The position numbers and the translations under genes were made by a program. DNA of 64,000 nt from Bacilli bacterium (lineage in GTDB: Bacteria > Bacillota_I > Bacilli_A > ML615J-28 > CAG-698), in contig JAFZWP010000004.1 of NCBI GenBank assembly GCA_017617065.1, forward strand, positions 62,001 to 126,000, given 5' to 3'. Shown here one piece after another: positions 25,963 to 34,459 of this stretch; positions within the stretch are counted from its first letter, which is position 1; each line of letters opens with the position of its first letter. The notes under the pieces were generated by a model. The model did no database searches, was not told where the DNA came from, and worked only from the letters and a program-made list of their open reading frames with translations.

Positions 25963-25969
25963 GAAAATT

Positions 25970-26020
25970 ATGAAAATGTTTTTATTTTAAAATGAAACCA
26001 TTTTCATATTTTTATTTTTA
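25970..26020 (+). terminator. probable terminator after recO
   Basis: ATGAAAATG (25970-25978) and CATTTTCAT (25999-26007) pair across a 20-base AT-rich loop and are followed by TATTTTTATTTTT. The stem is AT-rich, so it may be leaky. Confidence 0.55.
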
Positions 26021-26030
26021 AAAGATATAT

Positions 26031-26036
26031 TATAAT
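26031..26036 (+). promoter_or_regulatory. probable -10 box of the uraA leader transcript
   Basis: TATAAT at 26031-26036, about 68 bp before the leader ORF. No convincing -35 lies 17 bp upstream (the sequence is T-rich), so the promoter may be weak or extra factors may help. Confidence 0.5.
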
Positions 26037-26083
26037 ACTAGTAAGTTAGGTTGTTTAAAACAAAATAACTATTCAAATATGTT

Positions 26084-26240
26084 AATAGATAGTGAGGTTC
26101 TTTATGGAAACTTTAAATTTAATTGTTCTAATAACATTATTTTTATTTCTTATAACTCCTTTCTTTTCCCACCCTCACTATTTATTTTTTAGACTTGAAA
26201 GAGGTATCTAATCTAGATACCATTTCAAGTCTTTATTTTT
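26084..26240 (+). promoter_or_regulatory. uraA leader: candidate translation-coupled attenuator
   Basis: Two structures are visible. A 14-bp stem pairs 26084-26097 with 26173-26186; its left arm contains the ribosome site of the leader ORF and it is followed by a TTTATTTTTT tract. A strong intrinsic terminator follows: 26191-26199 pairs with 26224-26232, and 26203-26210 pairs with 26214-26221, then TTATTTTTG. The stop codon of the leader ORF (26209-26211) is at the top of the terminator left arm, so a ribosome reaching the stop would break it. No PyrR-binding consensus or purine riboswitch core was seen. The mechanism is inference. Confidence 0.7.
26104..26211 (+). CDS. 35-residue leader peptide of uraA
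   Basis: A short frame from ATG 26104 to TAA 26209-26211, with AGTGAGG ending six bases upstream. It encodes a hydrophobic peptide (starts METLNLIVLITLFLF) and its codons are very T-rich (TTA, TTT, ATT, CTT). The peptide itself probably does not matter; the codons make the transcript U-rich, as in the E. coli pyrBI leader where RNA polymerase pauses at low UTP. It ends within the terminator. Real translation needs to be shown. Confidence 0.6.
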   Translation: METLNLIVLITLFLFLITPFFSHPHYLFFRLERGI

Positions 26241-26277
26241 GAATTTTTATTATACATTTGTAGTGAGGAGGTTAATT

Positions 26278-27648
26278 ATGAATTTATTCTACAATGTAAA
26301 AGACAGACCATCATTTGGAAAGATTTTGATTTTTGCTTTGCAACAATTGTTAGCAATTTTAGCAGCAACAATCGCCGTTCCTGCAATCGTAGGACATGAT
26401 TTAAGCCCAGCAGCTGCATTATTTGGAGCTGGAGCAGGTACATTAGTTTACTTATTATTTACTAGATTCAAAAGCCCTGTATTCTTAGGAAGCTCATTTG
26501 CCTTCTTAGGATCTATGCTTGCTGCCTTTGCTGGTGGTGTATCAATGCAACTTGGTTATTTTGGATTAATCTTGGGTTGTGTATTTGCAGGATTAGTTTA
26601 TGTATTAATCTCATTTATCGTTAGATTTGCTGGTACTTCATGGATCGATAAGATCATGCCAGCTGTAGTAATTGGACCTACAGTTGCTATTATTGGACTA
26701 AGTTTAGCAGGAAATGCCATTGGTGATTTAAAGAGCGCTGGTTGGTTAGGTATCTTATGCGGTCTTACTACTTTATTTGTAACTATTGTTTGCTCAGTAT
26801 TTGGTAAAAAATTCTTAAAGATGATTCCTTTCGTAATCGGAATTGGTGCAGGTTATTTACTTGCTACTATCTTCACTTTAACAGGTGCAGAAGAAATCAT
26901 TAACTTTGGCAAATTCCAAGCAATTGAATGGTATCCTAATTTTGTATTCTTAAAAGCATTCCAATTTGATCAATTTGATTATGGTACAGTTGGTAATATG
27001 GGCGTTTACATTGGTAAAATCGCTATCGCATATGTTCCTGTAGCATTCGTTGTATTTGCAGAACATTTAGCAGATCATAAGAACTTAAGTTCAATCATCG
27101 GTTCTGATTTAACAAAAGACCCTGGTCTAAGCAATACATTACTTGGTGATGGAGTTGGATCTATGGTAGGTTCATTCTTCGGTGGAGCTGCTAATACTAC
27201 ATATGGTGAATCAATCGCTACAGTAGCAATTTCTGGTAATGCTTCAACTATCACAATCTTAGTTACTGCAATTATGGCAATGGTTGCATCATTTATTGGC
27301 CCATTCGCTACATTGCTTGCTACAATCCCTTCATGTGTAATGGGTGGTGTTTGTATCGCATTATATGGATTTATCGCTGTATCTGGTTTAAAGATGATTC
27401 AAAAAGTTGATTTAGGCGATAATAGAAACTTATTCGTTGTATCTACTATCTTAATCGCTGGTGTAGGCGGATGCTTCTTAGGATTAACTGCTAATCCAAG
27501 CGATGCAGACAATGGAATTCAACTTACTGCAGTAGCAGTAGCATTAATCTTAGGTATCTTAATTAACTTCATTTGTCATTTAAAGAAAGATGAAGAACCA
27601 GCTAAAGCTGAAGATGAAGAAGTTGAAAAAGAAGACACTTTAGAATAA
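26278..27648 (+). CDS. uraA: uracil permease, NCS2 family
   Basis: A 456-residue membrane transporter, likely a uracil-proton symporter. The start at 26278 follows TAGTGAGGAGG with good spacing. It has about 14 hydrophobic segments. Substrate-site residues typical of UraA are seen: VVFAEHLADH with the conserved Glu, and AANTTYGES with the second Glu; NTTYGE favours uracil over xanthine or urate transporters. The tail is acidic. Monocistronic with its own leader and terminator, inserted between recO and glyS, which are adjacent or nearly so in relatives. Likely controlled by the upstream attenuator. Confidence 0.93.
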   Translation: MNLFYNVKDRPSFGKILIFALQQLLAILAATIAVPAIVGHDLSPAAALFGAGAGTLVYLLFTRFKSPVFLGSSFAFLGSMLAAFAGGVSMQLGYFGLILGCVFAGLVYVLISFIVRFAGTSWIDKIMPAVVIGPTVAIIGLSLAGNAIGDLKSAGWLGILCGLTTLFVTIVCSVFGKKFLKMIPFVIGIGAGYLLATIFTLTGAEEIINFGKFQAIEWYPNFVFLKAFQFDQFDYGTVGNMGVYIGKIAIAYVPVAFVVFAEHLADHKNLSSIIGSDLTKDPGLSNTLLGDGVGSMVGSFFGGAANTTYGESIATVAISGNASTITILVTAIMAMVASFIGPFATLLATIPSCVMGGVCIALYGFIAVSGLKMIQKVDLGDNRNLFVVSTILIAGVGGCFLGLTANPSDADNGIQLTAVAVALILGILINFICHLKKDEEPAKAEDEEVEKEDTLE

Positions 27649-27660
27649 TAATTTAAATTT

Positions 27661-27692
27661 AAGTCTCTAGAGAAATCTAGAGACTTTTTTTG
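27661..27692 (+). terminator. intrinsic terminator of uraA
   Basis: AAGTCTCTAGA (27661-27671) and TCTAGAGACTT (27676-27686) pair perfectly around a GAAA loop, followed by a T-run. Confidence 0.92.
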
Positions 27693-27715
27693 CTTTTTAA
27701 AAAATGAAATAGTGC

Positions 27716-27744
27716 TTGACACTTTGCTTAAAGTTTATTATAAT
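27716..27744 (+). promoter_or_regulatory. consensus promoter of glyS-dnaG-rpoD
   Basis: -35 TTGACA (27716-27721), 17-bp spacer, -10 TATAAT (27739-27744): a perfect sigma-70-type consensus. The leader is about 25 bases with no T-box, unlike glyS genes of some Firmicutes. Confidence 0.93.
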
Positions 27745-27775
27745 GGACTAGCATAATTATAAGGGGGAGTTTGCA

Positions 27776-29149
27776 ATGGAAAAATCAATGGCAGATTTAG
27801 TCGCTTATTTAAAGCATTATGGCTTTGTTTACCAAGGTAGTGAAATCTATGGCGGATTAGCAAATTCATGGGATTATGGCCCATTAGGCGTAGAACTTCA
27901 AAACAACATTAAAAAAGCATGGTGGAAGAAATTTATTCAAGAATCACCATATAATGTTGGTATGGATTCAGCTATATTAATGAATCCAAATGTTTGGGTA
28001 GCAAGTGGACATGTAGGAGGATTTTCTGATCCATTAATCGATTGTAAGTCTTGTGGAACGAGACATAGAGCTGACAAACTAATCGAAGATTTTACAAATG
28101 GAGAAGTAACTGGTGATGGTTGGAGCAATGAAGAATTAATGTCTTACATTAAAGAACATAACATTCCTTGCCCTGATTGCGGAAATCATAACTTCACAGA
28201 CATTCGTAAATTTAATTTAATGTTTAAAACTAACCAAGGCGTTATTGAAGATGAAAAGACAGTAGTATACCTACGCCCTGAAACTTGCCAAGGATTATTT
28301 GTAAACTTCAAAAATGTACAACGTACTACAAGAAAGAAAGTTCCATTTGGTATCGGTCAAATCGGTAAAAGCTTTAGAAATGAAATTACTCCTGGTAATT
28401 TCATCTTTAGAACAAGAGAATTTGAACAAATGGAATTAGAATTCTTCTGTAAACCTGATACAGATTTAGAATGGTTTGCATATTGGAAGAAGTATTGTCT
28501 AGACTTCTTAAAGAGCCTAGGATTAAAAGAAGATCATATTAGATATCGTGATCACGATCCTAAAGAATTAGCATTCTATTCTAAAGCAACAACTGATATT
28601 GAATTCTTATTCTTATTTGGTTGGGGCGAACTTTGGGGAATTGCTGATAGAACTAATTATGACCTTTCTCAACATCAAAAATTCTCAGGTGAAAACCTAG
28701 AATATATGGATCCTGAAACTAATGAAAAATATATTCCATATGTAGTAGAACCATCATTAGGTGTTGGCAGATTATTGTTAGCTGTATTAAGTGATGCATT
28801 TGATACAGAAGAATTACCTGATGGAGATAGTAGAGATGTTTTACATTTACATCCCGCTTTAGCTCCATATAAAGTAGCAGTATTGCCTTTAATTAATAAA
28901 CTTAATGATGACGCTTTAAAAGTTTATACAGAACTATCTAAACACTTTATGTGCGATTATGATACATCTGGTAAAATTGGTAAAAGATATCGTCGCCAAG
29001 ATGCAATTGGTACGCCATTCTGTGTAACATTTGACTTTGATAGCTTGACTGATAATTGTGTAACAGTTAGAGATCGTGACACTATGACTCAAGAAAGAGT
29101 CAAAATTGATGAATTAAAAGATTATATCGAAAAGAGAATTGCATTTTAA
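27776..29149 (+). CDS. glyS: glycyl-tRNA synthetase, single-chain (alpha2) type
   Basis: A 457-residue class II synthetase charging tRNA-Gly. It is the eukaryote/archaeal-like dimeric form found in Firmicutes and Mollicutes, not the GlyQ/GlyS heterotetramer. Visible blocks are [20 protein letters not shown] at the N-terminus, a zinc-like CKSCGTRH and [18 protein letters not shown], motif 2 [20 protein letters not shown] and motif 3 [15 protein letters not shown], then an anticodon domain. AAGGGGGAG precedes the ATG. Confidence 0.97.
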   Translation: MEKSMADLVAYLKHYGFVYQGSEIYGGLANSWDYGPLGVELQNNIKKAWWKKFIQESPYNVGMDSAILMNPNVWVASGHVGGFSDPLIDCKSCGTRHRADKLIEDFTNGEVTGDGWSNEELMSYIKEHNIPCPDCGNHNFTDIRKFNLMFKTNQGVIEDEKTVVYLRPETCQGLFVNFKNVQRTTRKKVPFGIGQIGKSFRNEITPGNFIFRTREFEQMELEFFCKPDTDLEWFAYWKKYCLDFLKSLGLKEDHIRYRDHDPKELAFYSKATTDIEFLFLFGWGELWGIADRTNYDLSQHQKFSGENLEYMDPETNEKYIPYVVEPSLGVGRLLLAVLSDAFDTEELPDGDSRDVLHLHPALAPYKVAVLPLINKLNDDALKVYTELSKHFMCDYDTSGKIGKRYRRQDAIGTPFCVTFDFDSLTDNCVTVRDRDTMTQERVKIDELKDYIEKRIAF

Positions 29150-29176
29150 TTAATAAGATTTAGAAAGGAGGATAAT

Positions 29177-31021
29177 ATGAATAAAAATTATAGAAATGAT
29201 AATGATGATTTTCAAAAGCTTGTAGAAGAAGTTAAAACTAAAGCTGATATTGTTTCAATTATTCAAGAAAGAGTCCCCCTTACTAAAAAAGGTGCTGATT
29301 ATATTGGCCTTTGTCCATTTCATGATGATCATAATGCGTCAATGCATGTAAATCCTGATAAACATATTTATAAATGTTTCAGTTGTAATAAAGGTGGTAA
29401 TGTAATTGGTTTTGTGCAAGATTTTGATAAAATCTCATTTATGGAAGCACTAAGAAAAGTAGCAGCTACTGTAAATATCCAAGTTAGAGCTAGTAAGAAA
29501 GATTTAGAATATGAAAAGAATAAAAAATATTATGATTGCATGAAAGATGCATGTGATTTTTATTCATTCTATTTAGAAAATACGCAAGAAGGCAAAATAG
29601 CTAAAGATTATTTACATAATAGATTCTTAGATGATAATCTAATTAATCACTTTAGAATTGGTTTATCTAGTTCTAAAGATGATGACTTGTTTAATCAATT
29701 AACAAATGAAAACTTTAACCATTTACCAATTAATCTAGCTGAAGTCGGCTTAATTAGAAATGTTGGTAATGGTAAATTTGTTGATTGCTTTAGACGAAGA
29801 ATTATGTTTCCTATTAAAGATTTAGATGGAAGAGTAGTAGGATTTAGTGGAAGAAAATATTTAAAAGATGATCCAGATAGCAAATATTACAATACTACTG
29901 ACACTGTAATCTTTAAAAAAGGTTTAATTCTATGGAATTATTACGAAGCTAAAGAATCAATAACTAAGACTAAAACTGTATACTTATTTGAAGGCTTCAT
30001 GGATGTCATTGCTGCATACCGTGCTGGAATCGAGAATGCTGTTGCTAGTATGGGAACTAACCTAACTGTTGACCAAATTAGAGTAATGAGCAAAATAGCT
30101 GATACGATTGTAGTATGTTATGATGGTGATGAACCAGGTATCAATGCCACAAAACGTGCTATTCAAATGATACTTCAAGCAGGAATTGCGGTAAGAGTTA
30201 TCTCAATGCCAGAAGATATCGATCCGGATGAATACATTAATAAATATGGTAAAGATGCCCTTAATTTCTACTTAACAAATAATTTAATGAGTGGTTTAGA
30301 TTTCTTCTATAAATTAGAGAAGAAAAATCTAGATTTAGGTGATGATAGTAGCATTGAAAGATTTAAGAATACAATGTTTAGCTACATCAATATGTATAAT
30401 TCTCAAGTATTAGCGGAAAAATATTTACATATATTAGCTAACGACTTAGGAGTAAGCTTTGAAGGATTAAATAAAGACTTTTCTAAAGCTATCCCAATGA
30501 CAATTGATCCAGTCTCAATTGATGATGAAACATTTATTCAAACGGAAGCCGGATTTAAACAAGGCGTTAAACCAGCTGAAAGAATAGCACCTAGAGCTAT
30601 TCCTGATAAATATTTAGAAGCTGAAAGAGAATTATTAATAATTGCTTATAAACACATTGATAAAGCATCTGAAATTGCTCACAAACTTGATAATAGATTT
30701 GTGGATGCGAAGAATAGTGAAGTAATTAATAAACTTGAGCAAATGTATATTACTAATATGGCAATTGATGAAGAAGAAATTAATTCTAAACTTGATGAAG
30801 ATGAATTAGTTTTAATTCAAAACATTTTAGAAAGCCATCAAGTTTTACCTCAAGTTTCGCAAATCAACGAATTAACATTTATTGTAAAGAACTATTTTTC
30901 AGAACAACAATCTAAAAAGATTATGGATAAGCCAGAAAAGACTACTGAAGATATCAATGAAATGATTAAGCATAAAACTAAAACTGTTGTAATTAGGAAA
31001 AGAGATAAAGATATTCGATAA
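29177..31021 (+). CDS. dnaG: DNA primase
   Basis: A 614-residue primase making RNA primers for replication. It has an N-terminal CHC2 zinc-binding domain ([15 protein letters not shown] then CFSCNKGGN), [19 protein letters not shown], the TOPRIM core ([25 protein letters not shown]), and a C-terminal helicase-binding region of about 150 residues. A strong AGAAAGGAGG lies before the ATG. It is between glyS and rpoD, the standard macromolecular synthesis arrangement. Confidence 0.97.
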   Translation: MNKNYRNDNDDFQKLVEEVKTKADIVSIIQERVPLTKKGADYIGLCPFHDDHNASMHVNPDKHIYKCFSCNKGGNVIGFVQDFDKISFMEALRKVAATVNIQVRASKKDLEYEKNKKYYDCMKDACDFYSFYLENTQEGKIAKDYLHNRFLDDNLINHFRIGLSSSKDDDLFNQLTNENFNHLPINLAEVGLIRNVGNGKFVDCFRRRIMFPIKDLDGRVVGFSGRKYLKDDPDSKYYNTTDTVIFKKGLILWNYYEAKESITKTKTVYLFEGFMDVIAAYRAGIENAVASMGTNLTVDQIRVMSKIADTIVVCYDGDEPGINATKRAIQMILQAGIAVRVISMPEDIDPDEYINKYGKDALNFYLTNNLMSGLDFFYKLEKKNLDLGDDSSIERFKNTMFSYINMYNSQVLAEKYLHILANDLGVSFEGLNKDFSKAIPMTIDPVSIDDETFIQTEAGFKQGVKPAERIAPRAIPDKYLEAERELLIIAYKHIDKASEIAHKLDNRFVDAKNSEVINKLEQMYITNMAIDEEEINSKLDEDELVLIQNILESHQVLPQVSQINELTFIVKNYFSEQQSKKIMDKPEKTTEDINEMIKHKTKTVVIRKRDKDIR

Positions 31022-31031
31022 TGGAGGTAAT

Positions 31032-32309
31032 ATGAACTCTGATAACCAACTTATACAAGATTTAATCCAAGAAGGTCGTGAAAAAGGATATATTTCTAAA
31101 ACTAAACTTCAAGAAGCACTTAGTGAAGATGAATCTTTTGAGGAAATCGCTAACGAAATTGAAGAAGCAGGAATAGAAATACTTGATGACGATGAAATCA
31201 AAGATGAAGAAGAACCTGAAGAACCAGAAGAAATTGAAGAAGATACTGATTTCGATGAGGACTTAGAAGAATTTAAAGATGATTTAGAGAACGATGAAGA
31301 ATTAATCGCTTTAAACGAGGAAATTGAAAGAGATTTAAAGACTAAAGATATCGATGATATCGTATCTGGTATTTCTTCAAATACTCCATCTGATGACCCA
31401 ATCAAAATGTATTTAAAAGAAATTGGTCAAATTCCACTACTTACTCCATTCCAAGAATTAGACTTATCTCGTAAAGTTAGAGAAGGATTATTAGCGGAAG
31501 AAAAACTTAATTTAATTAAATCAGGTAAATCTAAAGTTGAATATGATGAAGATGAAATAGATGAATTAAATGAATCAGTACAAATAGGTAGAGATGCAAG
31601 AGAAATTATTATTAATTCTAACTTACGTTTAGTTGTATCGATTGCTAAAAAGTATTTAGCAAGAGGCCTTGCATTCCAAGATTTAATTCAAGAAGGTAAT
31701 ATTGGTCTAATGAGAGCTGTTAATAAATTTGACTACACTCGTGGATATAAGTTCTCAACTTATGCCACATGGTGGATTCGTCAAGGTATTGTTAGAGCAA
31801 TTGGTGACCAAGCTAGAACTATTCGTATTCCAATTCATATGGTTGAAACTATTAATAAGTTAATTAGAACTCAACGTAAGCTTACTCAAGAACTTCGTAG
31901 AGAACCTAAAGCTGAAGAAATAGCTAAAGAAATGGGAATTAGCGTAGAAATGGTTTACCACATTCAAAAGATCGCTTTAGAGCCTGTATCATTAGAAAAC
32001 CCAGTAGGTGATGAAGAAGATTCTACACTTTTAGACTTCGTAGCAGCTAATGATTCACCAAGTCCTCTTGAATATACTATTCAAGAAATGTATAAAGAAG
32101 AAATGGATGCCGTACTAAAAACTCTAACTCCCAAAGAAGAAAGAATTATTAGATTAAGATACGGATTTGTAGATGGTAAAACTCACACTCTAGAAGAAGT
32201 TGGAAAAGAATTTAACGTAACTAGAGAACGTATTCGTCAAATAGAAGCTAAAGCAATTAGAAGGTTACGTCATCCAACTAGAAAATCTAGATTAAACCAA
32301 TATAGATAA
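31032..32309 (+). CDS. rpoD: primary RNA polymerase sigma factor (sigma-70/SigA)
   Basis: A 425-residue housekeeping sigma factor. It has region 1.1-like N-terminus, a very acidic stretch (residues about 55-100, [18 protein letters not shown]), region 1.2 ([18 protein letters not shown]), region 2 ([20 protein letters not shown] and [11 protein letters not shown]), region 3, and region 4 with the -35-binding helix ([20 protein letters not shown]). The presence of TTGACA/TATAAT promoters in the window fits its predicted specificity. Confidence 0.98.
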   Translation: MNSDNQLIQDLIQEGREKGYISKTKLQEALSEDESFEEIANEIEEAGIEILDDDEIKDEEEPEEPEEIEEDTDFDEDLEEFKDDLENDEELIALNEEIERDLKTKDIDDIVSGISSNTPSDDPIKMYLKEIGQIPLLTPFQELDLSRKVREGLLAEEKLNLIKSGKSKVEYDEDEIDELNESVQIGRDAREIIINSNLRLVVSIAKKYLARGLAFQDLIQEGNIGLMRAVNKFDYTRGYKFSTYATWWIRQGIVRAIGDQARTIRIPIHMVETINKLIRTQRKLTQELRREPKAEEIAKEMGISVEMVYHIQKIALEPVSLENPVGDEEDSTLLDFVAANDSPSPLEYTIQEMYKEEMDAVLKTLTPKEERIIRLRYGFVDGKTHTLEEVGKEFNVTRERIRQIEAKAIRRLRHPTRKSRLNQYR

Positions 32310-32312
32310 TTA

Positions 32313-32347
32313 AAATAGGGAAATTCAAATAATTTCCCTATTTTTTT
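32313..32347 (+). terminator. intrinsic terminator of glyS-dnaG-rpoD
   Basis: AAATAGGGAAATT (32313-32325) and AATTTCCCTATTT (32331-32343) pair around CAAAT, with a T-run. Confidence 0.92.
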
Positions 32348-32390
32348 ATGCTTTATTATTATATAATGTAACTATAATAGGAGGAAATTT

Positions 32391-32915
32391 ATGGAATTAG
32401 CTATTAGAAACAAATGGATAAGTTTAAGAGGATCATCAGTAGTTAAAGATTTAAATGAAAATGATGTTTTAAAAGTTCAAGGTAAATTCTTTACATTTAC
32501 AAGAAAGAAATTTGTCATGGATTTAAATGACAATATTAAATATACAGTTAGAAACAAATTTTGGTTCTTATTTAGAAGAAAAGCGATGATTTATGATGCA
32601 GATGGTAATGAAGTAGCAAGACTATCTCGTAAAGTATTTTCACTTCATGATAGATATTTTGTAGAAAGCAAACTAGGAAAATTAGAAATTATGGGTAATA
32701 TTTTCCAATTTAATTATAGAATCACATTAGATGGAAAAGAAATTGGTCATATTGCACGTAAAATATCTTTAAGAGATTCATATGTATTAACAATCGATGA
32801 TAATTTTGACTATATGTTGTTTGTAGCTATGGTAATTGCTATTGATAATATTACTGATCAACGTGATAGTGATCATGCTGGTTCAGGAATTAGTTTTAGT
32901 AGCAGTAACGAGTAA
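32391..32915 (+). CDS. LURP-one-related (tubby-like fold) protein
   Basis: A 174-residue protein with the LURP-one/YxjI pattern of repeated beta strands: MYIRNK-like start ELAIRNKWISLRGSS, KVQGKFFTFTRK, YDADGNEVARLSRK, and YRITLDGKEIGHIARKI, ending in a hydrophobic helix (YMLFVAMVIAIDNI). The family forms a membrane-tethered tubby-like barrel of unclear function, with phospholipid scramblase relatives. TATAAT at 32362-32367 and GGAGG precede it. It is inserted between rpoD and trmK. Confidence 0.85.
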   Translation: MELAIRNKWISLRGSSVVKDLNENDVLKVQGKFFTFTRKKFVMDLNDNIKYTVRNKFWFLFRRKAMIYDADGNEVARLSRKVFSLHDRYFVESKLGKLEIMGNIFQFNYRITLDGKEIGHIARKISLRDSYVLTIDDNFDYMLFVAMVIAIDNITDQRDSDHAGSGISFSSSNE

Positions 32916-32949
32916 TTATAAGTGTTTTTAGTTTACAAATAATTAAAAT

Positions 32950-32997
32950 AAGAATATACTCTAGTTAGTTATTGCTAACTAAAGTATATTCTTTTAT
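32950..32997 (+). terminator. intrinsic terminator of the LURP-one-like gene
   Basis: AAGAATATACT (32950-32960) and AGTATATTCTT (32983-32993), with an inner AGTTAG/CTAACT stem, followed by TTATTAT. The outer stem is AT-rich. Confidence 0.82.
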
Positions 32998-33012
32998 TAT
33001 GTAACTAATTTA

Positions 33013-33021
33013 TGATATAAT
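33013..33021 (+). promoter_or_regulatory. extended -10 promoter of trmK
   Basis: TGATATAAT at 33013-33021 is an extended -10 element. The transcript start should be near 33028, about 10 bases before the trmK ATG, so the leader is very short. No good -35 is seen. Confidence 0.65.
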
Positions 33022-33037
33022 GCTATAGGTGATAATA

Positions 33038-33664
33038 ATGAAAAGAATAGAAGAATTAAGCAATTATATTGCTCCATATAGCGTTATAGCTGATATTGGT
33101 TGTGACCATGGCTATTTAATTAAGATTGCTTTTGATAAAGGCTTAATTAAAAAAGCATATGCTGTTGATAATAAAACTTGCCCACTAGAAAACGCTAAAA
33201 AGAATTTAAGTGAATATAGAGACATTATTTATTTATTAAGCTCAGGCCTAACGGATATCGGAATTGACACGGAAGTTGTTGCGATAGCTGGTATGGGTGG
33301 AAATCTAATCGTTAAGATTTTAGAAGATGGTTTTGATAAATTAAAGAATGTTAATAGAATCATAATTGAAGCTAATCGAAATACAGAAATTGTTAGAGAG
33401 TTTGCTGTTAATAATAATTTAAAAATAGTTTCTGAGAAGATTATTGAAGAAGATAGTATGTTTTATGAAATAATCGTCTTAGAAAAGGGAAAAATGGAGC
33501 TAAATCCTAAAGAAATTAAATATGGTCCGCTCTTACTTAAAAATAAAGATGAGATGTTTATTAAAAAATGGACTAATCAATTAAACATATATATTAATAA
33601 GAAAACAAATAAGTTAGACGAAGAAATAAAAGAAATAAAGGATGTATTAAATTATGAAGATTAA
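33038..33664 (+). CDS. trmK: tRNA (adenine-22-N1)-methyltransferase
   Basis: A 208-residue SAM-dependent methyltransferase modifying A22 in tRNAs, found in Gram-positives and Mollicutes. The ATG at 33038 follows AGGTG; the upstream GTG is inside that site. The SAM-binding motif is VIADIGCDHGYLIKIA, followed by AYAVDNKTCPLENAKKN; AIAGMGGNLIVKIL is typical. It overlaps nif3 by 11 bp, the usual trmK-yqfO pairing. Confidence 0.94.
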   Translation: MKRIEELSNYIAPYSVIADIGCDHGYLIKIAFDKGLIKKAYAVDNKTCPLENAKKNLSEYRDIIYLLSSGLTDIGIDTEVVAIAGMGGNLIVKILEDGFDKLKNVNRIIIEANRNTEIVREFAVNNNLKIVSEKIIEEDSMFYEIIVLEKGKMELNPKEIKYGPLLLKNKDEMFIKKWTNQLNIYINKKTNKLDEEIKEIKDVLNYED

Positions 33665-34439
33665 AGAAATTACTGAGTATTTATTGAATAGATTTCCACT
33701 AGATAGCGCTGTTGATCATGACCAACCAAAATTAGGATTTGTTATTGGTGATGAAAATAGAGAAGTAACTAAAGTAATGCTAACTCTAGATTTAACTTGG
33801 GATGTTTTAATGGATGCATTAAGTAATGGTTGCAATTTAATAATTACTCATCATCCATTTATATATTATCCTACTCATAAAATAGTACTTGATAATGAAA
33901 AGAGTAGAATAATTGAAATATTAATGAAAAGAGATATTAATGTATTCTCTATGCATACTAATCTAGATGTTGGATTCCATGGGATTGACGATGTATGGGC
34001 TAATGTATTAGGCTTATCTAATGTTAGTGGAGAAAATGTTAAAGGTTCTTTTCTAAGAGTTGGTGAAATTGAAGCTACAAAGTTTAGCGATTTTTATAAA
34101 TTTGTTATCGACCAATTTGACGTAAATGGAGCTAGAGTAGTCGGTGATGATGATAAGATCATTAAGCGTGTTGGTTTATGTAGCGGTGCTGGGGGAAGTG
34201 AAAACGATATAATCGATGCAATTAACGCTGGATGTGATTGTTACATCAGTGGTGAAATTAAACTTCCTGCTGCTCAAAGAGCTAAATATGATAATTTATG
34301 TTTAATTGAAGTAAATCATGGCGTAGAAAAGATTGTATTTTATTCTTTAGCAAAAGAAATGGAGAATGATTTAGGATTAGTTGATAAAGTAATAGTTACT
34401 AAAATTAATACTGATCCACTTAGAACTGTTATTAAATAA
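33654..34439 (+). CDS. Nif3-like dinuclear metal centre protein
   Basis: A 261-residue member of the Nif3/YqfO (GTP cyclohydrolase I type 2-related) family. Metal ligands are visible in ITHHPFIYYPTHKI, FSMHTNLDVG, and near the C-terminus LIEVNHGVEK. It lacks the inserted PII-like domain of the Bacillus YqfO form. Molecular role uncertain. It overlaps trmK and is followed 20 bp later by the metal-transport ATPase. Confidence 0.9.
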   Translation: MKIKEITEYLLNRFPLDSAVDHDQPKLGFVIGDENREVTKVMLTLDLTWDVLMDALSNGCNLIITHHPFIYYPTHKIVLDNEKSRIIEILMKRDINVFSMHTNLDVGFHGIDDVWANVLGLSNVSGENVKGSFLRVGEIEATKFSDFYKFVIDQFDVNGARVVGDDDKIIKRVGLCSGAGGSENDIIDAINAGCDCYISGEIKLPAAQRAKYDNLCLIEVNHGVEKIVFYSLAKEMENDLGLVDKVIVTKINTDPLRTVIK

Positions 34440-34459
34440 TAGAAAAGAGGTATATATTT

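Noticed and set aside
25963..26277. PyrR-binding attenuator or purine riboswitch before uraA
   Set aside because: Neither the PyrR anti-antiterminator consensus nor the conserved purine riboswitch core could be found; the leader ORF/terminator layout fits better.
31109..31405. Minus-strand Ser-rich frame of 98 codons
   Set aside because: Antisense of the acidic GAA/GAT-rich stretch of the sigma factor, which reads as serine on the other strand.
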